Shown: positions 24,962 to 33,527, numbered from the stretch's first letter. The stretch: 64,000 bases of DNA from Desulfurellaceae bacterium bin18 (GCA_002238415.1 MPMI01000023.1:1-64000), one strand, 5' to 3'. Notes: generated by a model not told the origin, from the sequence alone. Made by a program: numbers and translations.

Positions 24962-25939
24962 CTAGCTGCTGACCTCATCGAGCTGGCGTTCCAGGTCCTC
25001 GACGGGAATGCTGCCCGGCTTCCGGCCGGTAGAGGCCATGTCGTTGACAACGTGTTGCAGCAGGGCGTTGCAGGGGGTGGGAATACCGTGGAGTCTACCC
25101 AGCATGACGATTTCCCCGTTCAAAAAGTCAGCCTCGATCGTCGGTAAACCGCGCATCAGACTTTGCCACGACGAACCGCCAGTCCGCGGATGACCCTCAA
25201 TATCAACGAGCTTGATCTGAGAGCGTACCCGCGCTTGTAATTCATCTTCGGGCACAAACTCAATACCCGCAGCCTGGTAGCAGGCGAGAGCTTCGGCGCG
25301 GAGGGCTCGAATAATTTTTCGCGAACGCGCCTCAAATCCGCACGCCGCCTGAAAGGCGTTGCGCACATTACTCAGCAGCTTGGTGTATTTCCAGCGCATA
25401 ATATTGTGGTCAGGCGCGGCACTAAAGCCACAATTGGTCAAATCTTGCGTCACCTGGGTAATGAGCGGATCAACCCCGTTGGGGTAGCGCCCGGCATCCA
25501 GAATCCCGCCAACGGGCTCGGCATGATTCAGCACCAGGCCGGGCTCCAAATAGGTGGCCGGCATCCAGACTACCATGCCGTAGACGCGCGCAAATCGGCG
25601 AACGGCCAGGCGTTCATTGTCTACCCCGTTCTGCCCGCAGATGACGGCCAGGTCCCGACCCCCCGCGCGCTCAAGGTCGCGTAGCGCCATTTCCGTGTCC
25701 TGGGACTTCATCGTCAGCAACACCACATCATCCGGGGTAAACGTGATCTCTTCGGGGTGGCTGACCGCACGGATTGCGAGTTGGAGGATTTCCGTGGGGG
25801 TCTTCAAGGTCAGGCCTGTGGATTGGATGGCGTGTAAATGTTCACCACGGCAGATCAGAATAACTTCATGCCCGTGCTGAAGCAGCCGCGCCCCAATGGC
25901 CCCGCCGATGCCACCCGCTCCGTAGATGATGTAGCGCAT
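24962..25939 (-). CDS. Ketopantoate reductase family protein (ApbA/PanE-like)
   Basis: 325 residues. The N-terminal Rossmann motif YIIYGAGGIGGAIGARL binds NADP; a K-x-x-x near WKYTKLLSNVRNA and the C-terminal helical domain fit the family. The likely start is the ATG at 25939, seven codons inside the longest frame, behind GGGGGAT. Family members reduce 2-dehydropantoate for pantothenate synthesis, but several paralogues act on other 2-oxo acids, and no pan genes are nearby, so the substrate is uncertain. Confidence 0.8.
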   Translation of the reverse strand: MRYIIYGAGGIGGAIGARLLQHGHEVILICRGEHLHAIQSTGLTLKTPTEILQLAIRAVSHPEEITFTPDDVVLLTMKSQDTEMALRDLERAGGRDLAVICGQNGVDNERLAVRRFARVYGMVVWMPATYLEPGLVLNHAEPVGGILDAGRYPNGVDPLITQVTQDLTNCGFSAAPDHNIMRWKYTKLLSNVRNAFQAACGFEARSRKIIRALRAEALACYQAAGIEFVPEDELQARVRSQIKLVDIEGHPRTGGSSWQSLMRGLPTIEADFLNGEIVMLGRLHGIPTPCNALLQHVVNDMASTGRKPGSIPVEDLERQLDEVSS

Positions 25940-26108
25940 GGGAATCCCCCGTCCTGTCAATACACTCAGGGTTGGATTCTACCCCTCGCCCACGCGTCTA
26001 TACACCCCACTCGACAGGACGAACAGAATAAACCTTGAACGGTTCGATCGGATTGACATTTCCCGGCCAACCGCAGGATAATCACAGCCACCAAGGAGGG
26101 GGGACAGT

Positions 26109-27218
26109 ATGGCACAGGATGTAACACCAAATGCGATTTTTTCGGCAGACTCGCACACCATAGAGCCCGCGGATCTCTGGATTCAACGCGTAGACCGGGG
26201 CCTTCGAGACCGGGCGCCACGCGTCATCAAAGACTATCAGGACAAACCGGGCAGCTTTTTCGTGGCAGAAGGGCTCACACCCTTTCCTGTGGGTGGCGGG
26301 TTTGCCGCGGGCAAGGACCCCAAAGATCTGGCGACCAATCAGAACGTCGGCTACGAGCAGGCGCGTCCGAGCGGTTGGGACCCGGTCGAACGGCTCAAGG
26401 ATCAGGATATCGACGGGGTCGAGGGAGAAGTGCTGTACACGACCCTCGGCATGTTTCTCTTCCACCTCAAAGACGCCAACCTTCAGTGGGCGTGCTTCCG
26501 GGCCTATAACGACTGGATCGCCGAATTTGTCAGTCACGCCCCCCAGCGCCTGATTGGTTTGGGGCTGATTGCCATGCAGGATGTCGAGCAGGCCGTGGGC
26601 GAGTTGCAACGCGTGGCCAACAAAGGCTTGCGCGGGATCATGATTAACGCCACCTCTCCCCGGGAGGTGCCCTACAGCGATGCCTCCTTTGATACGTTCT
26701 GGGCGGCCGCTCAGGATCTGAACCTGCCGGTCAGCCTGCATATTCTGACCGGCAAGCAAAACATCCGGCTCAAAAAGGGACGGGTCGCCTCAAATATGTC
26801 CATTATTCACGAAGTCCAAAACTCGCTGACCGACTTTATTTATAACGGCGTGTGCGAACGTTTTCCCCGGCTGAAGCTGGTTTCCGCAGAAAACGATATT
26901 GGCTGGATTGCCCATTATCTGAGTCGTCTGGACATCTCGTCCGAAACGCTCAAGTATGTGGACCCCACTCCGAACACCCTCCTGCCCAGCGAGTATTTCA
27001 AACGACAGATCTATGCCACCTTTCAAGACGACCGGGCCGGGGTCATGACCCATGAGCTGAGCGGTGCGGACAATCTGATGTGGGCATCGGATTTCCCCCA
27101 CCGTGCCTCTACCTGGCCGCGCTCACGAGCTGTGATAGAGCAGAACTTTGCCGGCATTCCCGCCGAGATCAAGCGCAAGATTACCTATGAGAATGCGCGG
27201 CGTTTGTACGGATTATAA
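26109..27218 (+). CDS. Amidohydrolase family 2 (ACMSD-like) metal-dependent hydrolase
   Basis: 369 residues of the TIM-barrel amidohydrolase_2 family: SADSHTIEP at the N-terminus (instead of the usual D-x-H-x-H), GLGLIAMQD, SLHIL in the middle and MWASDFPHRASTWP near the end, where the Asp is a metal ligand. It is one of many such proteins in these catabolism-rich genomes; neighbours are CoA-transferases, so it may decarboxylate or hydrolyse an acyl compound. Substrate unknown. Confidence 0.85.
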   Translation: MAQDVTPNAIFSADSHTIEPADLWIQRVDRGLRDRAPRVIKDYQDKPGSFFVAEGLTPFPVGGGFAAGKDPKDLATNQNVGYEQARPSGWDPVERLKDQDIDGVEGEVLYTTLGMFLFHLKDANLQWACFRAYNDWIAEFVSHAPQRLIGLGLIAMQDVEQAVGELQRVANKGLRGIMINATSPREVPYSDASFDTFWAAAQDLNLPVSLHILTGKQNIRLKKGRVASNMSIIHEVQNSLTDFIYNGVCERFPRLKLVSAENDIGWIAHYLSRLDISSETLKYVDPTPNTLLPSEYFKRQIYATFQDDRAGVMTHELSGADNLMWASDFPHRASTWPRSRAVIEQNFAGIPAEIKRKITYENARRLYGL

Positions 27219-27245
27219 AAGTAGCCGGTCTCCACTTCTCCCTGT

Positions 27246-28460
27246 CTAGGTCAGGACATCCCTTTCTCGGAGCGCGGCGATCTCGTCCTGACTCAGGCCG
27301 ACGATGTCGGTCAGGACGGCATCCGTGTCCTGGCCCAGGCAGGGAGCCGGACGCCGTATCTCACACGGTGTGCGGGACATGGTCCAGGGGATACCCATAT
27401 GCCGGCGGGTACCCACCTCGGGATGTTCAAGCTCCACAAAATAGTCCCGTGCGCCAACGTGCGGGTTGTCGATCATGTCAATCGCATCGAGCGACGGATA
27501 AGCAGGAATGCCGGCGTTCTGTAGCGCCTGGGTGGCCTCGTCCGCCGTGCACGCTTGGGTCCAGGCCGTGACGATCTCTTCCAGAGCCGCTTCATTTTCT
27601 TTCCGCGCGGCCAAGCTGGCAAAACGCGCGTCCGAACTCAACTCGGGTTGGCCCATGACCTCACACAAGCGCTGCCATTCCGCCTCGTCCCGGACCGACA
27701 GGCTGACCCAACGGTCGTCACCTTTGGAACGAAACACGCCGTGGGGTGCCATGTGGGGATCGCGATTGCCCATCCGTTCGGGTTGGGTGCCGTTCATGCT
27801 GTAGTCCATGACGGCCTCGGGCAATAACATGATCGCCGCCTCCCATTGGGAGAGGTCGATATACTGACCCTGTCCGGTTTTTTCACGGTGGAGTAAGGCA
27901 GCCATGACAGCAAACGTGGCATGGATGCCGCCGTTGGGATCGCCGTAGGAAAAACCGGCCATCATGGGCGGACCGCCGACATAACCGGTCAGGGCTGACA
28001 GGCCGCTCTGGGCGACCTGTGGCGGACCATAGGACACAAAGTCTTTTTCCGGTCCGCTTGTTCCATAGCCGGGTAAAGAGACCATGATAATGTCAGACTT
28101 GATGCGGCGCAGAACGTCATAGCCCACTCCAAGTTTTTCCATCACCCCGGAGGCGAAATTATTCATCACGATATCGCTCTTTGAGACCAGCGTCTTCGCA
28201 ATATCGATGGCTTCCGGGGCTTTCAGGTCCAGAGTGAGGGAGCGTTTGCCCTGGTTGTACTGGTTAAAATAGCCCGCCCGATTCACACCCGATTCGTTGT
28301 CCGGCCAGGGCGGAATAAGGCGTGACGGACATAAGCGCTTGGCACTTTCGATCCGAATGACGTCCGCGCCCAGGTGAGCCATTTGCAGGGTACCATAGGG
28401 GCCAGCCCAAGCCCAGCAAAAGTCAACAACGCGGATTCCATCCAACGGCGGTTGGCTCAT
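27246..28460 (-). CDS. Family III CoA-transferase (CaiB/BaiF)
   Basis: 404 residues with the knotted-dimer signatures: GIRVVDFCWAWAGPYGTLQM at the N-terminus, GADVIRIES, LTLDLKAPEA, and GQGQYIDLSQWEA close to the position of the catalytic aspartate. These enzymes move CoA between carboxylic acids. It is separated by only 22 bases from a second CoA-transferase on the same strand, and the two may act on one pathway. It has no insertion at the loop NGTQPERMGNRD, which makes it a useful reference for the gene at 35490. Confidence 0.93.
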   Translation of the reverse strand: MSQPPLDGIRVVDFCWAWAGPYGTLQMAHLGADVIRIESAKRLCPSRLIPPWPDNESGVNRAGYFNQYNQGKRSLTLDLKAPEAIDIAKTLVSKSDIVMNNFASGVMEKLGVGYDVLRRIKSDIIMVSLPGYGTSGPEKDFVSYGPPQVAQSGLSALTGYVGGPPMMAGFSYGDPNGGIHATFAVMAALLHREKTGQGQYIDLSQWEAAIMLLPEAVMDYSMNGTQPERMGNRDPHMAPHGVFRSKGDDRWVSLSVRDEAEWQRLCEVMGQPELSSDARFASLAARKENEAALEEIVTAWTQACTADEATQALQNAGIPAYPSLDAIDMIDNPHVGARDYFVELEHPEVGTRRHMGIPWTMSRTPCEIRRPAPCLGQDTDAVLTDIVGLSQDEIAALRERDVLT

Positions 28461-28482
28461 GATCTTCTCCTTGTGCTTTCCC

Positions 28483-29688
28483 CTAGACGGTCCCGGCTCG
28501 CTGAAGCGTCGCCAGGTCCTGGGCGGTCATGCCGAGTTCGGTATAGACCTCGGTGTTATGCTGTCCCAAACACGGAGCCGGACGGCGCAGTTCCCACGGC
28601 GTTTCCGAGCAGATATGGGGCGCACCGGGATAGGTCAGGCTGCCCGCTTCGGGGTGGTCGAGCTGGACAAAAAAGCCGCGGGCGTTGAGATGTTCGGAGT
28701 TCAGCAAATAGCCCATGGTTGAGACCGGGGCAAAGGGAATCCGGCGCGCCTGCGCCTTGAGGTATAAGTCCTGTACGGTGAAATCCTTGACCCAGTCTTG
28801 AATGAGCAGTTTGAGCGCGTCCCAGCTCTCGCCCCGCTTCAGTCGATCCTCGAAAATAGGCTCGGCGGCCCATTCCGGATTGTCCATCAGATCAACAAAC
28901 GAGTGCCAGTGGTGCTCCTCCACACAGCAGATGAAGATCCAGCCGTCTTTGCACTCCAACAGATCCAGCGGTTGGATCGGTTTATGTCCCAGCCGCGTCA
29001 CCGCCATACCGGCATAGGCGGCCATCATGGTGCCGAACTCCGATATGCCCATCAGGCACTCCTGGACGGAGAACTCGACGTGCTGACCCATCCCTCCACG
29101 CAGGCGGGCAAACAGTGCGCCGAGCGACGCCACCGCAGCATGCACCCCAGCCGTAAACCCGGACTGCTGGCCAAACGCCTTGAGCGGCGGGAGATGATCG
29201 GTGCCCGGCCCTCCGCCGTTCAGAAAGCACAGCCCACCGGCATTCCACAGGGTGAGGTCAGACGCCTCATACTCTGTATGCGGTCCCCTGAGGCCGAAAG
29301 GAGTGATGGAGGTCATGACCAAGCCGGGATTCATGGCTGCCAGATGGTCGTAGTCCAAACCAAGGGTCGGCATATGCTTGGGATGGACATTGTGGATAAG
29401 CAGGTCCGCGTCTTTGACGAGACGCTGAAAGACCTCCTGACTTTGGGGCTGTTCCAGGTCGAGTGTGATCCCACGTTTATTGGTGTTCAGGAAGAGATAG
29501 AGTCCGCTCTTTTCCGCGTGTGGCTCTCCGCCTGGAAACGGACCGCGCTGACGAGCCGCGTCCCCCCCGTGCGGTGACTCAATTTTAATGACCTCTGCAC
29601 CCATGTCGGCCATGAGCTTGCTGGCGTAGGCGGCAGAGACCATCTCTCCGCATTCAATGATCCGAAAACCTGATAAGGCACCCGGCAT
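28483..29688 (-). CDS. Family III CoA-transferase (CaiB/BaiF)
   Basis: 401 residues. FRIIECGEMVSAAYASKLMA, GAEVIKIESP, GITLDLEQPQS and the C-terminal RPAPCLGQHNTEVY all fit. The segment GQHVEFSVQE carries Glu where the four other CoA-transferases of this window carry Asp (GQ-x-[VI]-D); whether this changes activity is unknown. It probably heads the two-gene unit with the CoA-transferase downstream. Confidence 0.92.
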   Translation of the reverse strand: MPGALSGFRIIECGEMVSAAYASKLMADMGAEVIKIESPHGGDAARQRGPFPGGEPHAEKSGLYLFLNTNKRGITLDLEQPQSQEVFQRLVKDADLLIHNVHPKHMPTLGLDYDHLAAMNPGLVMTSITPFGLRGPHTEYEASDLTLWNAGGLCFLNGGGPGTDHLPPLKAFGQQSGFTAGVHAAVASLGALFARLRGGMGQHVEFSVQECLMGISEFGTMMAAYAGMAVTRLGHKPIQPLDLLECKDGWIFICCVEEHHWHSFVDLMDNPEWAAEPIFEDRLKRGESWDALKLLIQDWVKDFTVQDLYLKAQARRIPFAPVSTMGYLLNSEHLNARGFFVQLDHPEAGSLTYPGAPHICSETPWELRRPAPCLGQHNTEVYTELGMTAQDLATLQRAGTV

Positions 29689-29802
29689 ACTCCCTCCTTC
29701 TTTCCGGCCGGCCGGTCGGGTAGCTCCGACACAGCAAAGTCAGACTCTAGTAGGCTGCCGGTGTCACGTCAAGCTTGACTCCAGCCCAGGCACACAGTAC
29801 TC

Positions 29803-29855
29803 GAAGAGTAAACGTGTCCTCCAATCGATACTAGCTGTTGACACGTTTACTCTTT
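29803..29855. repeat. Family A palindromic element, copy A6
   Basis: Arms GAAGAGTAAACGTGTCC and GACACGTTTACTCTTT with a diverged loop (TCGATACTAGCTG). It ends 11 bases before the DUF4911 start codon. Confidence 0.87.
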
Positions 29856-29866
29856 GTGGTGCGGAC

Positions 29867-30142
29867 ATGGAGCTGATCGACATTTACTTGCGGGTTGAGC
29901 GGGCCGATATTGCGCTCATAAAATGTGTCATTGAGTCCTACGAAGAACTCGGTATTGTCCGCACGATTGACAATACCAAGGCTATTATCGTGCTCCTGAT
30001 CGTGCCGGACTTTATCGATGACGCCTGGGCCGCGCTCGAATCGCTTCGTCAGCACATGGACTGGCACCAGGTCCCCCGTCCGACCGCGTATGATGACTGG
30101 TTGATGGAGAAGATGCATCCGGAGACGACGGGGGCAGCGTAA
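29867..30142 (+). CDS. DUF4911-like small protein
   Basis: 91 residues. The pattern IYLRVERADIALIKCVIESYEE and the long acidic/aromatic tail match DUF4911 proteins that are frequent in Desulfobacterota-type genomes. The start ATG at 29867 is chosen because the longer frame from 29657 would be translated through repeat A6. Function unknown; probably cytoplasmic. It precedes the split nuclease by 48 bases on the same strand. Confidence 0.65.
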   Translation: MELIDIYLRVERADIALIKCVIESYEELGIVRTIDNTKAIIVLLIVPDFIDDAWAALESLRQHMDWHQVPRPTAYDDWLMEKMHPETTGAA

Positions 30143-30190
30143 GGTGGATCATCGGTCCCTCCTGCTCCGTGTCTCCCTACCCGATCAACT

Positions 30191-30436
30191 ATGGCCAAAC
30201 ACTCCGAGTGGGTCACCGCAAGTGAAATCGGCACCTACGTCTATTGCGAGGAAGCCTGGCGGCTGACGCATGGACTCAAAATCCCGCCGGGTAGTGTGCG
30301 GGCGCTCCGCCGGGGTACGGAAACGCATGCCGCCTGGCAACGGGTTGAACGTCTGACCGCTCGGCTCATGCGAGCCGCTCTCATTGTGGCGGGTCTCGCC
30401 CTGGCCGGTATCCTGCTGCGTGCATACCTATCGTGA
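30191..30436 (+). CDS. Cas4-like nuclease, N-terminal half with membrane segment
   Basis: 81 residues. WVTASEIGTYVYCEEAWRL matches the N-terminus of Cas4/RecB-type nucleases, including the first cluster cysteine. The G-T-E-T-H-A-A-W stretch gives the catalytic His of motif I. The chain ends in a hydrophobic helix (ALIVAGLALAGILLRAYL). The other catalytic motifs are in the next gene, which overlaps by four bases (GTGA). Confidence 0.7.
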   Translation: MAKHSEWVTASEIGTYVYCEEAWRLTHGLKIPPGSVRALRRGTETHAAWQRVERLTARLMRAALIVAGLALAGILLRAYLS

Positions 30437-30921
30437 TGGTCATCCTGACGCTGCTGCTCAGTCTCTCCGTCCTGCTCTTTGTGGTTGCCCTCATAGGTCG
30501 CCGCCGGGCGGGCTTTGGCTACGGCAAGACCATCAGCCACGATGACGTGCGGCTGTCTTCCGAGCGCTATATGCTCCGCGGGCAACCGGACCGCATTGTC
30601 CAACGCGGTCGATATTTTATTCCGGAAGAAAAGAAGTCCGGACGACAGATGAGCGAGAGCTATCAAGCCCAACTCGGAGTGTATCTGGTACTGGTCGAAG
30701 AAGAGTACGGCGTCCGGCCCCCCTACGGCTTCATCATTTTGAGAGACGGCGAGCGGGTCAAGGTGAAGAACACGCGCCGGCTGCGCTCGCGGGTGATTGG
30801 TATTGCAGACCGCATTCGAGCGTATCGCCAGCAGCTCGACGCGCCTCTCTCCCCACCCACCACGCCCGCCAAGTGCCGAAACTGTAGTCAGCGTCAGAAT
30901 TGCGAGCAGCGGTTAGTGTGA
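30433..30921 (+). CDS. Cas4-like nuclease, C-terminal half with membrane segment
   Basis: 162 residues. An N-terminal membrane helix (VILTLLLSLSVLLFVVALIG) is followed by the remaining PD-(D/E)XK motifs: GQPDRIV (Asp), IPEEKKSG (E-x-K) and YQAQLGVYLVL (Q-x-x-x-Y). The end has CRNCSQRQNC, the three other cysteines expected for the 4Fe-4S cluster of Cas4. Together the two products make a complete Cas4-like nuclease with a membrane hairpin in the middle. No CRISPR array or other cas gene is near, so this is a solo enzyme of unknown role. Confidence 0.7.
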   Translation: MMVILTLLLSLSVLLFVVALIGRRRAGFGYGKTISHDDVRLSSERYMLRGQPDRIVQRGRYFIPEEKKSGRQMSESYQAQLGVYLVLVEEEYGVRPPYGFIILRDGERVKVKNTRRLRSRVIGIADRIRAYRQQLDAPLSPPTTPAKCRNCSQRQNCEQRLV

Positions 30922-30942
30922 GAGTAGACGAAGGTTTCCCTC

Positions 30943-31275
30943 TTATACCGAGACATGGTGGGGGGTGTGGGTACGTGGCCGGATCGTAACCGCGACCTCT
31001 ACCTCCTGATCGAGCTTGTTCAAGATAGTCATCAGGCGATCTACCGTAAAACGAGTGAGCTTGGCGTTACGGACACGGGAGAACTCGCTTGCCGCGACCC
31101 CGGTTAATTGTTGGGCTTTCCGAACAGACAGATTCCGGTCATCCAGAATACCGATAATCTGAGCCGCGAGTATGCTCTTGAGCTGTAAGATATCGGCTTG
31201 CGGATCATCGAAGTCACGGAATACGTTCCCACTACCGTGAACTAGTTCGAGTTCTTCCCCACGTGTTTTTCTCAT
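30943..31275 (-). CDS. XRE-type antitoxin-like regulator
   Basis: 110 residues with a helix-turn-helix (LSVRKAQQLTGVAASEFSRV) followed by NAKLTRFTVDRLMTIL. It is a paralogue of the protein at 31741 (shared S/GSGNVF-D start and K-L-x-x-F-T-x-D-R-L). Such proteins are HigA-type antitoxins. It overlaps the preceding gene by four bases. No toxin is left in its immediate neighbourhood. Confidence 0.75.
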   Translation of the reverse strand: MRKTRGEELELVHGSGNVFRDFDDPQADILQLKSILAAQIIGILDDRNLSVRKAQQLTGVAASEFSRVRNAKLTRFTVDRLMTILNKLDQEVEVAVTIRPRTHTPHHVSV

Positions 31276-31553
31276 CGTAACATCTCCTTCAGGCGTTTGA
31301 GCCGCGTCACGACCTCCCTTCGTGCAGGGATGTAACGTGAGGACGCCGTTTGGTCTCCGGTCTCGGGGCCTGCGGGTTGGGCCACCGCATCGGCGTGCGC
31401 TTTTTCCGGTGTTATTTCAGCCAGTAACTCCTTTTCGGTATAGGGAAAATGGAGCTTGCTTTTCTCTCGGACAGCAGGTTTGACGACCAAGCCCTCTTCG
31501 GTCATATCTACCACCCCCCTGGTGCCGGCTTTGAATTTGGGTGATTCCGCCAT
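31272..31553 (-). CDS. MazE/AbrB-like antitoxin, degenerate
   Basis: 93 residues. The central segment FPYTEKELLAEITPEKAHAD matches the toxin-binding tail of MazE-type antitoxins; EEGLVVKPAV may be what is left of the AbrB DNA-binding domain. The end (SSRYIPARREVV) recalls the first residues of MazF, suggesting a remnant of a deleted toxin joined to the antitoxin (speculative). Ribosome-binding sequence is weak. Confidence 0.5.
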   Translation of the reverse strand: MAESPKFKAGTRGVVDMTEEGLVVKPAVREKSKLHFPYTEKELLAEITPEKAHADAVAQPAGPETGDQTASSRYIPARREVVTRLKRLKEMLR

Positions 31554-31567
31554 TATGGAGAGTCGTT

Positions 31568-31745
31568 CCTAGAGCAAATTACGATGCAGTGTAGCCGCCC
31601 GTCATTCCTGCAAGAACGTCACCTCTGGGAGCTTGGCTTCCAGCTTTCGCCAGAATGACGATGAGGACTGGAATACCGGACTTTCCGGGAGGCTGTCCCG
31701 AGGCTCTTCCCTTCTTGGCTACACAGAATCGTAAACTGCTCTAGG
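31568..31745. mobile_element. MITE-like element with 29-bp imperfect terminal inverted repeats
   Basis: 178 bases bounded by inverted repeats at 31568-31596 and 31717-31745 with 24 of 29 positions matching. The ends include CTAG on both sides, which may be a duplicated target. Inside is a second, nested hairpin (CGTCATTC ... GAATGACG). No transposase is encoded. The upstream antitoxin gene takes its stop codon (TAG) from the right end. Confidence 0.65.
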
Positions 31746-32082
31746 CTGGCAGGGGCGCTCCCTTGACATGTATTGTAGCCTCATTGCGGGACTTGGGCTT
31801 GGGCTTAAAACTGATAGTGACATCGTAATCAAGCTTCCGCATGTAGCGGAGCAGCCGGTCGATTGTGAACTTCTCCAGTTTGCCTCGAACCAGGTTCGAG
31901 ACGCTCGATTGTGGCAGCCCAAGAACAGCACCCGCTCCCTCTTGGGTAAGGCCCCGCTTCTCAATCAGTTCTCCTATGCTCAAGGCGATGGTCGCTTTCA
32001 CTAACCGCTCCTCTGGATTTGGCAGATTGAGGTCAGCGAACACGTTTCCGCTTGAAGGCGTTACTTTGATGTCTGTACTCAT
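31741..32082 (-). CDS. XRE-type antitoxin, HigA-like
   Basis: 113 residues: an acidic-start region, then a helix-turn-helix (LTQEGAGAVLGLPQSSVSNL), then KLEKFTIDRLLRYMRKL. The start ATG overlaps the stop of the truncated toxin gene (ATGA), the usual higB-higA arrangement. The stop lies at the border of the MITE-like element, so the natural end may have been lost. Confidence 0.78.
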   Translation of the reverse strand: MSTDIKVTPSSGNVFADLNLPNPEERLVKATIALSIGELIEKRGLTQEGAGAVLGLPQSSVSNLVRGKLEKFTIDRLLRYMRKLDYDVTISFKPKPKSRNEATIHVKGAPLPA

Positions 32083-32279
32083 GGCTTTTTCCCCGGAGCA
32101 GATTGCTCCCGATAATGCTGCTCAGCAACCTTCAGCCGTTGTCGTATCAGTCCAATATCCTGCCTGGTAGTCTGGATACCGCGCTTTGACTTCTTCTGAA
32201 ACGTATGGAGCACGTACACCACACCGGCCAACCTCACGGTATAGACTCCACGAAATGCAGCGGTTTGGGGTTTAGTACG
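32079..32279 (-). pseudogene. HigB/RelE (Gp49-like) toxin, N-terminally truncated
   Basis: The minus strand encodes FRGVYTVRLAGVVYVLH, then TFQKKSKRGIQT, a helix with IRQRLKVAEQHYRE, and a short tail. This is the second half of a HigB-type RNase toxin; full-length proteins have about 50 more residues in front. The frame is open only back to 32279 with no ATG, and a palindrome begins immediately upstream, so the 5' part appears deleted. Antitoxin overlap is intact. Confidence 0.7.
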
Positions 32280-32281
32280 TC

Positions 32282-32317
32282 ATCCACAATCATACCCTAT
32301 AGGATATAATTGTGGAT
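32282..32317. promoter_or_regulatory. Palindromic operator-like site next to the toxin-antitoxin remnant
   Basis: ATCCACAAT (32282-32290) and ATTGTGGAT (32309-32317) are perfect inverted arms; the bases between them are close to palindromic too (CCTATAGG core). It lies where the operator of the toxin-antitoxin operon is expected and contains TATGAT/TATAAT-like sequence. Confidence 0.55.
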
Positions 32318-32381
32318 GTATCAATCCGAGCCGCACTGGATATCTTATCCCGCCTGAAAACACCGGCCTATCAAAAAGCCG

Positions 32382-33149
32382 TTACTCGTCCTCATTCTCC
32401 ACCTCCGTCCCCTCGCCTGCCTCTCCCTTTTTCCCAAACACGTAGGCCACCCCGATGCTGAGCACATACAGCAGGAGCAGAGGGGCGGCGAGGAGCATTT
32501 GGGAGATGGCATCGGGTGGGGTGAGGATGGCGGCCAGGATAAAGACACCGACCGCGGCGTAACGGAATGCGCCAATGAGGGTCTGGTGGGTGATGAGCCC
32601 CACACGCGCAAAGAAAAAGGCGAAGACGGGCAGTTCAAACGTGACCCCAAAGGCGAGCAGCGTTCTGGCCGTGAAGGTCAGATACTCGCTGATCTTTAAG
32701 GTTGCCTGTACCCCGATGCTGCGGAACTCCCCCAGAAAAAACGCATACGCAATCGGCAGGACGACGGTATAACAAAAGCCGGCCCCCAGCACGAAGAAAA
32801 ATGAACAGAATATGACAAACGGCCAGACGTAACGGCGTTCCTGCGGGTATAAGCCTGGCGCAACGAACTGCCAGAGCTGGTAGAAAATAGCGGGACTGGC
32901 GCCAAAGAGTGCCGCAATAAAAGCGACCTTGATTTTCGTAAAGAACGCCTCGGTCGGGCTGGTGCCAATCAGCGAATGGGGGTCGGTCGTGATGTGATGG
33001 AGGGGCTGAGCGAGAAAATCAAACAGCACATTGGCAAAGAAATAGGCCGGGAGAAAGACAATAAAGATGGCGAGCAGGGACCGAATGAGGCGGCTGCGCA
33101 ACTCATCCAGATGGCCGGTGAGCGGCATGGACCGGTCATCATAGACCAT
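32382..33149 (-). CDS. tatC: Sec-independent protein translocase TatC
   Basis: 255 residues with six hydrophobic helices. N-terminal MPLTGHLDELRSRLIRS is the TatC signature, followed by PTEAFFTKIKVAFIAAL and F-V-A-P-G-L-Y-P-Q-E-R. TatC recognises twin-arginine signal peptides and works with the TatA/B-type protein encoded three bases upstream. The C-terminal tail is acidic. Confidence 0.95.
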   Translation of the reverse strand: MVYDDRSMPLTGHLDELRSRLIRSLLAIFIVFLPAYFFANVLFDFLAQPLHHITTDPHSLIGTSPTEAFFTKIKVAFIAALFGASPAIFYQLWQFVAPGLYPQERRYVWPFVIFCSFFFVLGAGFCYTVVLPIAYAFFLGEFRSIGVQATLKISEYLTFTARTLLAFGVTFELPVFAFFFARVGLITHQTLIGAFRYAAVGVFILAAILTPPDAISQMLLAAPLLLLYVLSIGVAYVFGKKGEAGEGTEVENEDE

Positions 33150-33152
33150 GTC

Positions 33153-33455
33153 CTAGTTGTCCCCTCCGGTGCTCTCTTTCTTTTCTGACGTTTCCGAAGA
33201 TTGGGGCGAGGCGGAAGAGGCAGAGGGCGGTATGGCTGAAGAGCTGGTCCGTACGTTACGCTCGGCGGCACGAACTTCTTCGTCCAGCATGATATGGGCA
33301 TTATCGAGCTCTTCGGTGATCCCACTCGTTGCCCGGCGCAACTCGGCAAAGGCTTTGCCCAAACCGCGGGCCGCTTCGGGCAGGCGCTTTGGGCCGAGGA
33401 CGATCAGCGCCACGACCATAATCACCACCAATTCTGGCATCCCGATTCCAAACAT
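33153..33455 (-). CDS. Twin-arginine translocase TatA/TatB-type subunit
   Basis: 100 residues: one N-terminal membrane helix (MPELVVIMVVALIVLGPKRL), an amphipathic helix (PEAARGLGKAFAELRRA) and a Ser/Glu-rich soluble tail. Glu near the start of the helix and the length make it TatB-like; TatA cannot be ruled out. Operon with tatC. Repeat A7 lies in its leader. Confidence 0.9.
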   Translation of the reverse strand: MFGIGMPELVVIMVVALIVLGPKRLPEAARGLGKAFAELRRATSGITEELDNAHIMLDEEVRAAERNVRTSSSAIPPSASSASPQSSETSEKKESTGGDN

Positions 33456-33474
33456 ATTTGCCTCTCGGGTTACG

Positions 33475-33527
33475 AAAGAGTAAACGTGTCCAGCATCGTA
33501 TGTCTAGTGGAGGACACGTTTACTCTT
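33475..33527. repeat. Family A palindromic element, copy A7
   Basis: Arms AAAGAGTAAACGTGTCC and GGACACGTTTACTCTT; loop reversed (AGCATCGTATG). It lies between the divergent tatA and deacetylase genes, next to a TATAAT sequence (33533-33538). Confidence 0.88.

Noticed and set aside
28798..29577. Plus-strand frame opposite a CoA-transferase
   Set aside because: Antisense shadow; the minus-strand product has full family signatures.
30191..30921. CRISPR-Cas locus around the Cas4-like genes
   Set aside because: No array and no other cas gene in the window; membrane segments point to a solo family.
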